A stretch of 64,000 nucleotides of DNA from Pomacea canaliculata (taxonomy: Eukaryota; Mollusca; Gastropoda; Architaenioglossa; Ampullariidae). The translations under genes and the position numbers were made by a program. Under the pieces are notes generated by a model. That model did not search any database and was not told the DNA's origin. It worked only from the letters and a program-made list of their open reading frames with translations. The DNA is taken from assembly GCF_003073045.1 (NCBI RefSeq), contig NC_037601.1, forward strand, positions 6,231,872 through 6,295,871, read 5' to 3'. Below are positions 34,500 through 54,900 of this stretch, in pieces. Every line of letters begins with the position of its first letter. The first letter of the stretch is position 1.

Positions 34500-37400
34500 T
34501 CATCTGGCTTTGCTGCCATAAGGTGCCGATTGCCTTGAGGCCTTTATCTTCTTGGCTTTCATTTTGCTCTGCAAAAGAGACAAGGAAGCATAAAATAATA
34601 GCAGGCTACTACACTCTGCAGGCGTTTTGTTACTGCAAGCAATATGTAGATGAGCAATATATTATAATGATGGTTATATTATCAGTTCTGGTCTAAACAC
34701 AATAGAACTTGCCTGTCTTGCATTCAAGTCAGATGCTGTTGTTGCGTCAGGGGACCACAAGCAAAGCAGTGAGTCTTCAGCTCCAGTCACAAGTGTGCAA
34801 GTCTGGTGAGAGAAACAGGTCGAGTGACACCTGTTAGGTACTGGTTCAATAGCAAACCATAAAAATATTCAGAACTATTTAATGCCCATAGCTGTAAAAA
34901 GTTTTCCAAAATTATACCTTCCACCCCAAAGACGTTCTTCAGCACTTGATAATATATTAAGTATAATACCAATTCTCTACTACGTGAAACTCTGTGTACC
35001 AACCTTCTTGTCCCAGTTCAGACATCTGACTGTTGCTGAGTGACCTGATGTTAATGAAGTCACAATCCTGACATTACTGGAATCTGTCAGATCGATAATG
35101 TGCATGTTGCCACTGTGAGAGCCTGTTACCAACAAAGGGATCTCCCCAGCAGCACTTGTTGGAATGCAGTCCACAAAATACTCCACATCCTGTGTGTTGG
35201 AAAACAAAAATGTGAATGAGGATTTTGCCTTCAGAATACCTTGACTGTAAAAGGCCAGCCAAAGAACAGATCCCTTGCTTGCAGAGAATCCAAAACAAAG
35301 TTGCAAAATTTGTTTTTCTGAGATTACTTACTACTGAACAGAAAAATGACTTATGGTTCACAGCTACTAATCTCAGCTAAACATGCTTTTCTTTTGTCTG
35401 GCTTTCACTTATATAATCCTTTTTGCTTATTGCGCATTGTATACATTGTATACATATCATGATTGTAATGCATAGTGAGCCTTACTAGGTAAAATTATTT
35501 CATCATTATTACTATGATGGACAGAAAAGCAGTCTTGTACGTATGCAGAATGTTAAGCTAGTTACTCCAAAGAAAACCACCACCATAGTTATCATAAAAA
35601 CGACAAAAACGGCAAGACCATAACAAATGATGCAGAGCAAAGAGACCGCTGGATGGAGTACTTCGAAGAGATGCTGAATAGACCTCATCCACCATCCTTA
35701 CCTGTCATACCACCAGCAACTGAACAACTTCACGTCAACACCAGCCCTCCCACTAAGACAGAAATCATCAAAGCTATCAAAAGCATGAAAAATGGCAAGC
35801 AGCAGGCCCGGACGGCATACCTCCAGAAGCATTAAAGGCAGACCAGAAACAACAGCAACAATTTTACAGCCCCTCCTACACAAGATCTGGGAACAAGAGC
35901 TAATCCCAGCAGACTGGAAATTAGGCCACCTGGTCAAACTTCCAAAGAAAGGAGACCTGTCCCAGTGCAACAACTGGCGGGAATCATGCTGCTGTCCATC
36001 CCCAGCAAAGTCCTGACAAGGATAATACTAGAGAGACTGAAGAAGGCACTAGACATGAGAATGAGACCAGAACAAGCAGGGTTTCGCCAAGACAAATCAT
36101 GCACTGACCATATTGCAACCCTTCGTATCATCATAGAACAGTCCATCGAATGGCAATCCTCCCTTTATATAACCTTTGTGGACTTTGAGAAGGCCTTCGA
36201 CAGTGTAGACAGGGATGTCATCTGGAGACTGATGAACCACTATGGTATTCCACCTAAATTCATAAACATCGTCCAGGGATTGTATGAAGACTCATCCTGC
36301 CAAGTTATCCATAATGGCAGACTCACTAAACCTTTTGTAATGAAGACTGGTGTAAGACAGGGTTGCATACTATCACCGACAATCTTCCTGATGGTCATAG
36401 ACTGGGTTATGCGTAAGACGACCCAAGACAACAACACCGGTATCCAGTGGACCTTCACTAAACAGCTAGAAGACCTGGACTTTGCAGATGACATTAGTCT
36501 CCTATCTCATCGGCAGCAGCATGCACAAACCAAACTGAGCAAGCTAGCAGAGGAAGCAGAAAAGACCGGCTTAAAGATCAACAAAAAGAAGACCGAAGTG
36601 ATGAAATTCAACAACAAGCAAGAACTTCCAATTCAACTTCAAGGCGAGAACATCCTAGAAACAGACCGCTTCACATATCTGGGGAGCATCATCAGCAAGG
36701 ATGGTGGAGCGGACGAAGACATCAGAAGCCGCATAAACAAGGCCAGGCATGCTTTCAACAGTCTGCGCCCATCTGGAACTCCCGAGCATTATCCCTTCGC
36801 AACAAGACCCGCATATTTAACACCAATGTGAAGGCAGTCCTACTGTATGGCTCTGAAACTTGGAGAGTGACAAACACCATCAACAACAAGCTCCAGACCT
36901 CACCAACCGATGCCTTCGCCATATTTTGAGAATAAGATGGCCTGAGAGGATCTCAAACAGCAGCCTGTGGGAAAGAACTAACCAGAATGCCACTAGTCAA
37001 GACATCAAAAAGCGCAAGTGGGGTTGGATAGGACACACCCTGCGCAAACCGGCTGACACCATTGCCAGGCAGGCACTTGACTGGAACCCGCAGGGAAGAG
37101 AAAGTTGGAAGGCCAAAACAGACTTGGAGAAGATCAGTAGAGAACGAGGCAAAGGCTGCCGGAACCACATGGGCCCAACTGAGGGGGGCTGCCCAAAACC
37201 GGGTTCGCTGGCGAGGTGTTGTTGCGGCCCTATGCTCCTTGAGGAGTAACAAGGAATGATGATGATGATGATAGTTATCATAAATTTAAGTACCTGTAGC
37301 TGTTCTTTTATGTCTGTAATCTGGTGAATACTATCTCCCTGAAAAATGAAAGAACTAAAAGACATTAAACCAAAGGCAAGGATATGTGTTTCAGATGATA

Positions 37401-40400
37401 TCCATGAGAAAAGTTTTGAGCAAAACCATCCTATTTCACTACAAATTAACTGAAGACTCATACAGTGGAACCTCGGTTAGCGAACGCCTCGGATAGCGAA
37501 TATTTCGGTTAACGAACAAAAATTTCGTTAACAGTTTGTCTCGGATAGCGAACAAAATTTCGGATAACGAACAGCCACGTGAACCACACGTGACCGACCA
37601 GTATGTCATCATTCGCGCTCGAGACACAGTTACGATCAGTCGTTCCTTATCTATGCGCATCCTTCTTATTTAGTGATATTTGTGATTTATTTTAATAAGA
37701 TAATCCTCAATCCAAAGAAGATTAAAAGCAATAGTAGTGAGGTAATGACAAGGACGCGGCCAACAAATGAACTGAAAAAGGAAATGATTTCAAAGTATGA
37801 AGGTGGCATGCGTCTGTCGGATATGTGATGTCCTATTACCGAAGAGTTTTACAAAAAAGGCAGAAGGAACAGACACTGGACACGTTTTTTTCTTCAACCT
37901 CAAAGCTACAGAAAAGGGAAGTTGCCCCCGATTTTATAATGTCACGTGTGCTCATGGAGGGGGGATTCAAAGCAGTAATTCCACCCCTTCCTCCCCACAC
38001 CTGCTTCCAACCACGCCGTCAAAACGGCAAGTTTTCTGATGTTTAAATGCTTTCGTTAATGTTTTATGTTTATTTAACTCCATTGATATTGCATTATAAC
38101 TGTTCTCATTAAAACAAATACCTATATAGCCTGTAACTTTCAAATATTAGCGAGTCAACAGGGGCTGGGAACCAATTCAATCTATTTCCTTTATTTCTTA
38201 TGGAAAAAATTGTTTCGGATAACGAACATTTCGGATAACGAACAGCTTTCCAGAACGGATTAAGTTCGTTAACCGAGGTTCCACTGTATTTTTATTTGCA
38301 TTGATTTAACAACTTTTATTATGTCAACAGATACACTGACAGATTCATTTGTGTAGATCTTTGTGCTCTAAATGGAAGACTCAGTACCACTTCTTTGTCA
38401 TGCATACATAGAACGAGAGCTCATTTCTCACACCCACAAACACATGCTTATTCTCTCTCACAGACATAAAAACACTTACACTTACCTTACATATGCATAT
38501 GTGTAAAATCAAGTATGTAAACACATACCAAGAGGTGGCTACATCACGTTTTAGACTAAGTAGTGGAATGATGTGGGCAATAGTAGTAGATCATGAGTTA
38601 GACTGATAAAATAGATTAAGTAGTGGAATGATGTTGCAGGAAACAGTAGTAGATGAGTTAGAATGATAAACATAACAGTATGTCCTCTTACCTCCATGGC
38701 ATCCCACATGTGCAAAGTGTCCATGTGTGTCACACAGTAGACATATTTGTCTTCTTTACCACACCATCCTGCTTTAGCCTGAAAGAGGTCTATTGCTTGC
38801 ATCAAAACCACACACTAAATACATTTGGTGCATCATAATTCTAATAATGCGTTAACACGTCAGACATCAGCTGCGTGTGTGTAAGGGGATTGGGAGGGGT
38901 GAAAGAGCGTGTGTGTGTTGGAAGGGTGGGAGAAAGGAAATGCTGATCCAGCAACTAAAGCTATATCATAGCAAGGTACAGGCAGAGTAGAGAAAAACTA
39001 ACATAAAACATAACTTACATAAAAGCTACAACACACACAACTACTTATCATAGTTAAAAGAAGAGCCATTAAGATAAACTCTAATATAATTTGAATATTT
39101 AGCACAGTTAACCTGACCAGAAAACTGTTCATTATACTCTTAACTCCATGCTTTCTACTTACTACAGTAGCCTCAGTGTTAAATGTGGATAGCAGTGCAT
39201 CATCCTCTGACGTCTGAGCAATATCAAACACAGACAAAAGACCGTCTGTGGATCCTGAGGCCATGAAGTTTTCCAAATGGGGATGAAATGTAACCTGCAC
39301 CATATATAAGATGCTTGTGTATAGTTCCCTACTCATTCCCTTGACAATATCCATCCAACACAAATGGTAGGCTAGAGGTGAGGATAGCGACTTAAATAGA
39401 GTATATCTTCTTTTGATTGACTAAGTTATAATCTCAGACCAGCTTTCATGATAACTAACACAGAGTTCTCCAACTAACCCAGTCTCTTTTGTTCCCAAGG
39501 TTCTTTATTCTGTCACCCTCTAAGCCTCTAAGGGGTATTGATATATAAGAAATCTATCCATACACTTTCAGACAAATTTCTATCTCTATAAACAGTATCT
39601 CTCATTTACATGAATACTGGTAGGTTTTAACAGCTAATATTAAACTTAAAAAAAAATTTGAAGCAGAGAACAGACAACTTGTATGGATATGGGACCATGT
39701 CACTCCTTTCCTTATTACTGTACTCAAGCATAACTGTGAACCTGTCTACATACATTCTCAAACTAATTGTAAAAATCATTCGAAGAATACCCTGGAGATA
39801 ACTCTGCTATGATGTGATGCTTTATATGAACAGAAAGCCACAAACAAAACAAAAACAGAATGCTGAAATACCTAAAGACACACGCATACATATACCTGGG
39901 TGATATCATCATCATGAGATTCTGAGTAGCAGCCCAATAGCTTTCCTTTTCTTTTATCCCTGGTGTAATATTAAAAAAACAAATTCTGAGGTAAAAAAAA
40001 AATCTAGTTTTATCATTAATGAAAAAGACATATTTTCATACTTTTAAGACCCATACAACAGCCTTTTTTTGTTACACAAGCTGAGTTCAGAAAAGTTAAC
40101 AATGTAATTATAAAATTTATAAATTCAACAGATAATATCATCACAAAGACGTAAGTTTATACAAAACACATCAAAATTAGTCAGAGGAAATAAAACATGC
40201 CTCTTTTATAAAGCAAACCTCTTTTAAACCTCTAATAGGTTTCACACAGTATCATCTAAAAATGGAACTAGAGGTTTACTAGACTGACTGAAAGTAAAAA
40301 ATAAACTTCTCCTTGAATATCTTCTGGAGAATATTCTGATGTAGGTAACATTTATTTTTGTACTTACCAAAACAACAGAAATACATCGTCCTTCATCTTC

Positions 40401-42646
40401 TCTGTCCCACCAGCTATGAGCTTATCATTTGCATTAATGTCACAGCTCAGGACACTACAGTGAGATAGGCCTTCACCTTTTACACAGACAGCCATGCAAT
40501 TTATATCACAGCTTAGAATACTTCAGCAGTTAGGATCTTTCAGACAGCATATGAAGTGAATAATTAACCACTTACACAAATTAGCTTTGCTTGCTTTATG
40601 ACACTTTACATAAACACAAGTAACACTAAGCAAGAAAATTTCTTGGGAAAAATTGTAATGTATTCAAGTATTAACATGACAAACTCAACAATGAAAGCAT
40701 TTGGAAATTTATCTCAAATGTTTGTTTCAGCATAATGAATTGTTAACATCAACAAAAATTGCAACTCATGACAGGATAAATCTTTTCATTTCCCTTGTGA
40801 CATTAATAAAAATTATGAATGCTAAATTCATTTACACACAAGTGTATTGTTTCCACATTACGGCATGGTATACAATTTTTTTAATTCTAAAAGAGAAACT
40901 AATCAGAACCACACTAATAATGATAACGGAATGATGGTATGAAGTTCAGATAAACTAAGGGAGAGAAGAAAAATAGCTTTTTGGTTTTTTTTTTTAAATA
41001 TGTGTTCCCCAAATGTAAATGCTATAATAAGAAAAGGTCATAAATTCACCTTGGAAACACTGAACTTCCTTTTCTGTGTTTGCTCTTATGTCCCAGCATC
41101 TATATTGTGTTGAAAAATGTAATGTGAATTAACAAATGACAAAAAAAAAAAAAAAATGAGGTTCACATTATTAAACACTTTATCACCTCTTCCACTCTCC
41201 CCAACAATTAAAAAAGGCAGAGAGAATAGGGATGAAAAACTTGCAAGAATTTACCATTAGGAGTAAAATAACAAGAAATTTCAAGTGCAAAATGGATCAC
41301 AAGAATGCTATGTCAGTGTGTGCAAGTATTTATGTATTTTGAGATATCTTATGTGACTTGGTTTGTGTAAAATAAATATATAACCACATATACAATATAT
41401 TTATTTCCTTCTTGACACATAAGTCACTTTGCTCTCTGGTTTTGTATAGAGAACTTCATGGTAATCTTGTTGTGATGATTACCTGACAGTTTTGTCATGA
41501 GAGGAAGATAGCAAAATATTTGGGTCAGTGTTGAAAAAATGTATAGCAGAAACAACATCTTCGTGGCCTAGGAGAAAAACACAGAAACAAAATACAAATT
41601 ATATACATATTCCACATTTTAAATATACATAATAAACATACTGGTATATGGTATATGGTATATTGCACCACAAATTCTCAATCAAATCCAGACAGCAGTA
41701 TTTTTATGTGAGTGTAAATGAAATAATTTTGAACCTGCTACACTACAGTAGTATCACTAAACATGATGATGATAAACAGACCATAAATAGACACAGTTCC
41801 AGCTATTCTTTTTTTGTACCTCTGAAATTGTAAAACTCACTATAAAAGTATAGATGCCTGACTCTCTAAAGCAAAGTGTAAATGTTTAGAGTAAGCTGTA
41901 AAATGGGTTGGGCCAAATGAAGACTGACAAACACATAGGTCATTATATGAAGTTTCTTAAATGCCTTTATAAAATACTATAAGTATAACTGATCATGACT
42001 GCTCAGTTAATTTACAAGCAGAAAAAAATACTATATCTTGGTGACTCTACCTTTTAGGACTGATGTCTGTACCAGGCGTTCTCTAGAAAACAAGCGAATA
42101 GTGTGGTTGCTGCTGGTAGCTGCGAGCAGACAATCTCCACCACTGTTTTCATGAAATGCAAAATGTATGCACAACACACACATACAAAAATGGCATCTTC
42201 TCATCTACAAACTAGTATAAAGTCTTCAGTGTTGCCTTTTACATCATGCATTATCATGCATTAAAATACAGTGCACAGCAATGAGTATATAGTATGCAGA
42301 ATCTGCTTTTTAAATTTTTAACAAACAAAATCACTATGATAGTGTACTTATTTCATTCATAAAAATTTCACTTCTCTTCATTTCCAAGTATTTATTTTGT
42401 TGCACATCAAATAATGCAAATTCATTGGAAATGCATAGCTCTTTTCAACATAAAATCTGCTGCAACACATTTTTACAGAGTTATACACTGCAATGTTGTT
42501 ATGATACAGCAACCAATTAACAGATCCTACCCAGACTGTGAGGCCAGGTCAAGAACATAGTGTGGCTCTGTCTTCTCGAGTGTCACCGCCGATTTCTGCT
42601 GCAGACGGAGATTTTGAAGACTCTTTAGCAGCTCTTCAATTTCCAT
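34500..42646 (-). CDS. WDR89: WD repeat-containing protein 89 homolog
   Basis: A WD40 beta-propeller protein of poorly known function. Twelve coding exons in transcript order: 42646-42531, 42142-42051, 41567-41483, 41099-41050, 40476-40368, 39959-39896, 39294-39163, 38778-38692, 37338-37294, 35189-35004, 34802-34713, 34568-34500. They total 1,125 bases, 374 residues plus stop (human 387), with every phase consistent. Segments line up with human WDR89: RCWDIRAN (human KCWDARV), [85 protein letters not shown], and a basic C-tail. The start MEIEELL matches MEKIEEQF in human. The intron after 34713 uses a GC donor. It is divergent from OSGEP. The intron between 37294 and 35189 holds an opposite-strand LINE, and that between 38692 and 37338 a Tigger remnant. 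Confidence 0.93.
35599..37270 (+). mobile_element. 5'-truncated RTE-like LINE (reverse transcriptase part)
   Basis: A 1.67-kb LINE fragment inserted antisense in a WDR89 intron, bounded by a 14-bp target duplication ATAGTTATCATAAA (35585-35598 and 37271-37284). It starts inside the linker before the reverse transcriptase and runs to the natural 3' end with a GATGAT tail. Translation shows [42 protein letters not shown] at the catalytic site, TYLGSIIS, and the typical C-terminal [12 protein letters not shown] and GRPKQTW-type segment. The frame breaks at about 35810 (one base short before [11 protein letters not shown]), about 35980 (one base short after NNWR) and again near 36775, so it is non-functional. 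Clade assignment rests on the tail and C-terminus and is tentative. Confidence 0.9.
37463..38286 (+). mobile_element. Internally deleted Tigger/pogo-type DNA transposon
   Basis: An 824-bp element with TA target duplications (37461-37462, 38287-38288) and terminal inverted repeats starting CAGTGGAACCTCGGTTA at both ends, followed by GAAC/CGGATA(A/G)CGAAC sub-repeats. The interior keeps two ends of a transposase: a CENP-B-type helix-turn-helix piece ([17 protein letters not shown], about 37770-37826) and a C-terminal piece ([13 protein letters not shown], about 37857-37897), which in full Tigger elements lie several hundred codons apart. The catalytic core is gone, so it is non-autonomous. It lies in a WDR89 intron. 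Confidence 0.88.
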
Positions 42647-43309
42647 TGGTGACTTTCCAGACTTAATCAAGTTGACGTTAGCATCGAATGTGATAAGCAG
42701 CAGTCACTTCAGCAAGCCCAATCTGGCATTTCATAGAAGAAAACGTCAAGTAAATAAGCATATCAATAAAATTAATCTTATAATTATCATTTAAACTCAG
42801 CAAAAATAAGTAACTACCATTTCGTATCTAATGATTACTTTACTGCTGTGCACCCGAAAGGTTTTCTAGGGTGTATAGGCTATCTATTCCTCAAGTGACG
42901 ACGTGAACCAAATTAATGTTAATACAAAGTTGTCGCCTAAACTAATTCCCAAAGACTGACCTTACATCAAAATATCACGTGGACTAAACAGCCCACAAAG
43001 TGTTCCCTCATTAAAATATCTTATAGAGATTAATCTGGATTAAGGATTAATTTGTAGTTTCGAATAATTTCGTTCTACTTTATTTCAGGAGAATTTCGCG
43101 AATGCACGTGGATAGTGTTGTTGCAAGGGAGCTCATTCAGCAGCTGTCGATAAAGAGAAAGAGATTGATGTCCCATTTGTCAACAAACGCGAGCTCGACA
43201 GTGTCTAGCAGTCTATTGCACTGCGAGAGATCGAAGCTTTAGTTACATCACGAACTTGTGTTTTGATATACACGTGCGTGGTTTCATCTCAGAACATTAA
43301 TATATAGAG
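42647..43309. promoter_or_regulatory. Shared WDR89/OSGEP divergent promoter and 5' UTRs
   Basis: Only about 660 bases separate the WDR89 start codon (minus) from the end of the OSGEP non-coding first exon (plus), so the transcription starts of both must fall here or nearly so. The stretch is AT-rich on the left, and near 43080-43290 has more CpG (ATTTCGCGAATGCACGTG, ACACGTGCGTGG). No TATA box could be assigned. Confidence 0.6.
43230..43309 (+). other. OSGEP: OSGEP non-coding first exon (start approximate)
   Basis: Inferred from a strong donor (GAG then GTAAGT at 43310) paired with the acceptor TTGCAG before 43451, which leads 37 bases later to the OSGEP start codon. The 5' end is not determined. 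Confidence 0.5.
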
Positions 43310-43487
43310 GTAAGTATAGCATTTGCACTTCGTTGGTAGATTGGGCGATGATTCGAGAAAACATTAAATGCATGTAGGTTAATGTTTTAAATGATAAAAA
43401 AATTTTCAGGAAAACCTTTGATGTTCTTTATCGTTGATTTCACATTGCAGGTCAGAGAAGAAAGTTCTGCATCTCAAGAAAACTATA

Positions 43488-49991
<6,504 letters not shown>

Positions 49992-51936
49992 TGTCTTTGT
50001 TGTGTGTTTTTTCCTTCCAGGTGTTATGCAGTTAATAAATGGTTATCTTTAAAAATTCTTTAAACCTTTGTTCTCTCTGATGTGATATTCAATACATTGT
50101 GTTTAAACACCCCCTAAGAACATAAAACTGTCATTGGCACAACCTAACGTGCACTAATGGCTAATGTACAAGTATACAGAATCTCAGATGACATACTGTT
50201 TTTACATATTTCAAGGATCTTTGACTTAAATATTGCTATTAGGATATTTATGAGGACTGATTAAAGCTTGAAACGTTTCTGTTTCATTACATTAGTCTTT
50301 TATTATGCCTCCCACTTCTTTACCTGCTCAGAAAAGGAAAGAAACCAGGTTTTTTTTAAGAAATATTGTAACACATTCTTGTGTAAAAGGGATAGTAACT
50401 GAACATTCTTTAACAAAAACTGGCAATTTAATGTGTTTCTGTGGTCTATACATACCAATATTTTCTAGCCTTAGAAATAGTTTTCAGGTCTTGGGTAAGT
50501 CCTAAATAGAAGTTATTTTATATTTTCTTTCTGTGACACAATACATAAAATTATGATGCACTCATTAGTGCATTTATAGCAACTTGAATTGTGTAAAACC
50601 CATGTATATTTTTTTACAAGATAGTGAATATACATTCTTTATTGTTGTTGTTGCAATTATGGTCTCTTACAAAACCACCAGTGATCGTAAGGTTTGGTGA
50701 AATCCTGCTTTTTTTTTTTTCTTTTTACCATCGATGTTTAGCACAGTGCCATTTCTTCCTTACATCTATCATTTCAGCAGTAAGCTGCAACTAAACTCAC
50801 GGTTGCTCCATGAACTTTCTAGACTGTTAGCCTTTTACTAATGATTGTGACAAGAATTAGAAACCATGTGCCCTAGGAAATTTGTGTTTCAGACCAAGCG
50901 TTTAGAGTTTCATCACCTTGTGCTGAGTTATTGCTTCTTTTCTTTGATTCCATGTCATATTTCAGTATAGGTATATGTTTTTATTTCTGTATAGATGGGT
51001 TTATGACTTTATGTAACTCATGAAGTCAGTGGATTTCTCTTAGCTTCCACTTCTGTGTGCTTGTACCTTTTGACTATGTTTATTTTGTGTATATTTTGCT
51101 TTTGTAAGCACGCTGAACCTACTGTGCAGGGAAAACACATCATGCAAATTTACTCATTATATATACCAGTAACATTAATGTACATAATGCAAAGGCAATC
51201 CTGCTCTGCACACTTCACCTTTCACTTTATTCACCCTGATATTCCAAAAGAGATGACCATTTATGAAGACTTTACAACCAAAAGAAAGAAAAATAACCTT
51301 TCAATTTTCTACTTTAAGGATAAAAAAAAAATGTCATTCCATCAAGAACAAATAACAAAGAAAGCCCACAAAGTAAGCTTAACTCTTGCAGTTTGGAATT
51401 TTGTGTTTATCAGCCAGGACTGTGTGGTTTTTCAACTATCAACTGAACTGCAATGAGTTAACGTAATGAATGTTGGTTCATAAGAAACAGTTTATATTTA
51501 GAACAAGTCATGAGGAACAAATACTTTAAAATGTAAAGTACCAACCCAATAAGAAAATCAGGAAAAACAAAAAGGCAATGGCAACTGACATATCCTTCAA
51601 CTTTTCTCCCTGTCATGTCCTGCATGATTTCTGTCTGCAAGATTCCTTTTCCCATCTTCTGTCATTAAAATGACTCGGTTAACCCCTACTTTACCATGTC
51701 ATTGTGCTCTGGCAAGTTTATAGAAAATGACCTTTTTCCATTCCGCTTCCAGGTGAACAACAGGACTTGCGGGAATTAAAAATGAAATGAAATACATTTG
51801 AATATCTTATATCCATGCTTACTAACACTTCTTTTGCTTAGCCATTTAGTTGACAGGAAATTGTATGTAGTATCTCTAGCACACAGACAGCCATGTCGAT
51901 TCTTTGGAAATGATGCTACTGATCCAAGTCCAGTCT
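49992..51936. other. Convergent gap between OSGEP and CIAPIN1
   Basis: AT-rich sequence without coding exons, tail-to-tail between the two stop codons. OSGEP has AATAAA at 50034-50039, 43 bases after its stop; the last exon may run there or beyond. A 133-codon open frame at 51055-51456 is low-complexity and unrecognisable and was not called. Confidence 0.6.
50034..50039 (+). promoter_or_regulatory. OSGEP polyadenylation signal AATAAA
   Basis: The first canonical hexamer after the OSGEP stop codon, 43 bases downstream, implying a very short 3' UTR. Confidence 0.6.
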
Positions 51937-54900
51937 TCAAATATCTGCCTTGAGTTGCTGTTTATTTAAGGTGATCTTTTCCCCAGGCTTAAATGCTGGC
52001 ATTCCCAAATATGGGCAGCTTGAACACCTAAATGCATCCCCCAGGTAGCACTACAGAAGAAGAAGAAAAAAAACCAACGCAATTATTAATGTAAAAAAAT
52101 CACTTTAAAGTATGCAGAGCAACACAAACATTTCCTACCCATACCCTGAAAAATGGAACTAGTACAATATGAAGGGTCTGAAAAATTGGACTAATTAAAA
52201 AATGAAGAAAATAAAACTCTCCATACATTTCCACATGCAGATGTCTTTGGCTGGGTATTTTGGATCTTTTCCTGCTCCAGTTCTTCTGCCAAGCCACAAG
52301 TGCAGTTTTTGCATGCCTTTCGCTTTTTTGGCCCGTCTTCACATGCAGCTATGAACATTTCATAAAAACTAAGGTTATCACTAGCAGTATGTGGAGATAT
52401 CTACCTTTTAAAATTGGTGTTTACTGGTTGTTTTGCACCACTACAAGGACATGTAGTAGAAAGAAATGAATGGTATAAAATGTTTTTTTTTTAGAAATGA
52501 AGCAGTAAAACATTTTTTGAAAACCAGTTTAAGATTAAGCAGAAGTGCTGAGTGCTGTTGCAATAATCACTGGTACATTATGAAGACAACCAAAGTATTT
52601 TAAAGCTTAACCTTACTAAAAGTAGCAAAACTAAGAACAATGTAAAACTTGATCTAAAACCATGGTATGACTGGTTCTGAAGAAGACATAGGAAAAAGAT
52701 TGTCTAAACCTTTAAGTGATGAAGGATCAGGCTTCTTCAAGTCCTCTTCATCAAGCAAAGTATCATCATCTATAAGTTCTACGTTTTCATCTAACAAGTC
52801 ATTTGCAGACAGACTCCACACTTTGGCCACTTCAGGATCTAAAATAAAAACCAATGTTAAAAACCATCACTGTATACTAAAGCAGGGATCAGTTACAATT
52901 TTCTAATCTATTTCTTTCCACTCGTGTGGTGCAATATCATTAATACATGTTTATATCATCATTTAATACTAAATGTGGTGATAGATCAAATCCTCATGGA
53001 GTGCAGATCATGACTGGCTACAATTAGTAAAATGAAACTTCTTTCACACAACCAGATTTTGCTTTTTCTTCCCAGGTATCACCATAAAAATGGAAAAGTG
53101 GAACATGTTATAACAAGATGCATTTCATTTAAACCAATCAGAGTTTTCAAAGAGAAACATTTACTTTCATCATGTGCCTTCCCCAAATCCCTCCAAAAAT
53201 ATTAATTCACATCATATAACATTTGCAGCCTACTTGTATCTTAAATTTTTTAACATAAGTACAAGTATGCATGCTGTACGCAGCAAATGCATTTTTATTA
53301 CTTGTTTCAAGTGCCCTTACCAATCTATTCATTCAGTGTTCGGTACAAAAATATCTCTTTTCTATGGCACTAAAATAAAGTTTACACAAGTGTACCCACA
53401 AAAATTATTTGGGAGGGGGATATCTTCTTCAACTGTTGATTTCTTCTTTCTTATCATTGCCAACACAAACTGCTTTTTGCAAAACGCATAATACTGTAGC
53501 CAAAAATCTTTTAACCCTCTGAGCACAACACAAAAGTATTGGTATTACAAAGATGGGCTAATAACTGAAGATGACCAGGTGGGTTTTTTTTATTATTGCT
53601 GCTTTCGTGTAAACATTAGACCAAGAAACCTATAAATTTTCGGAAAGGATAGAGTTTGAACTTTGCAATAACAGTAATGAAAACTGCCTTCCAGCAAAGC
53701 CGCGATCATGGCCCATTGTGCTCAAAGGGTTCAATATAATCTTTAAAAAGTTTCACAGCAATGCATGCTACTTACCTGGCTCATTGTGTGCAAAAGAAAG
53801 TTTCAACTGAGAAGATGAGCCGATTTCATAATTTGGTTTTTTACCATGGACCCTGTAAATGTTGGAAGCTGTTTCTGATGTGCTGACAAGGGATGGCTAC
53901 AAAAGGTAAACCAAACAAATTCTTTTCCCAAATATCTCACAATTAAACTGTTCAAATGCAGAAGACCTTGTGAAAAAGAAAGTAATCATAATTTTCTTAA
54001 GTAATCTGTCCAGTCAAAGAGAAAAAGTCAACCTCATCTTATATGCATGCAGGTACTCCTTTATATCTGCCCTTTACCACCAAATCCTTTAAACAGGCAC
54101 TATAATTTACAAAAATCTCTTCCATGAGCATTACTCCTAACAGCCCACTTTATACTAGGCCTTTTAACAAGTCTGCTTATTTGTCTCCTTCTGTAGTTTC
54201 ATGTAACTCATTCTTAATCATAATTGATTGTTGCCCAATTCCTCTTTGTGTCTTGTCTGTTATTATCGTCAGCACTGTTCTTTTGTCTCAAGTGCTAAGA
54301 GAATGGTCCTTCACAAGTATGATCATGTACTATATAAACTGTGTTAATTACTATTATTATTTTCTTTGAGTACCTTTAATAAAAATTAGCTGAATGCAAG
54401 AAATGCGAAAACATCGCTATCAAATTTATTTATCTGCCTCTCTTGAAGAATAAAAAATACACACATGGGTATGTTTATACTTGATACATATGCATTAAAG
54501 CTTATCAGGTTTGCAGCCTATAAAATGTTGCTAGGAAAAAACACGGCAAACACAAAAGCATAAGACACTTTACCTTGCTCACTTCAACAAAGCCAGAAAG
54601 CTTTAACAGTGAAGCTAGTTTGTCTTTAGATTGCAAGCTGGTATCGTCTGATGTTTCTGTTGCTATCTCTTGAATGTACAATGACCCTCTAGGCTTTAAA
54701 ATGCGGCAGACTTCCCCTAGAAGTCCTGTGCTGTGGTTTATCTTGTGAGGGGTGAGAAAGCCAGAGATTGCCAAGTCAAAGGTTGAATCCTTATGCGAGG
54801 CTATGAAGGTGATAAAATTAACCATTGAAAAATAATTACAATATTAAAAAAAGGTGACTAAAATATAAGTATCAGCATATGTTAAAATGCATTTTTATTG

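Noticed and set aside
34107-34538. 143-codon open frame on the plus strand
   Set aside because: It overlaps the WDR89 last exon and 3' UTR in antisense, shows no family resemblance and has no splice or start context.
51055-51456. 133-codon open frame downstream of OSGEP
   Set aside because: Unrecognisable, compositionally like AT-rich intergenic DNA, with no exon signals.
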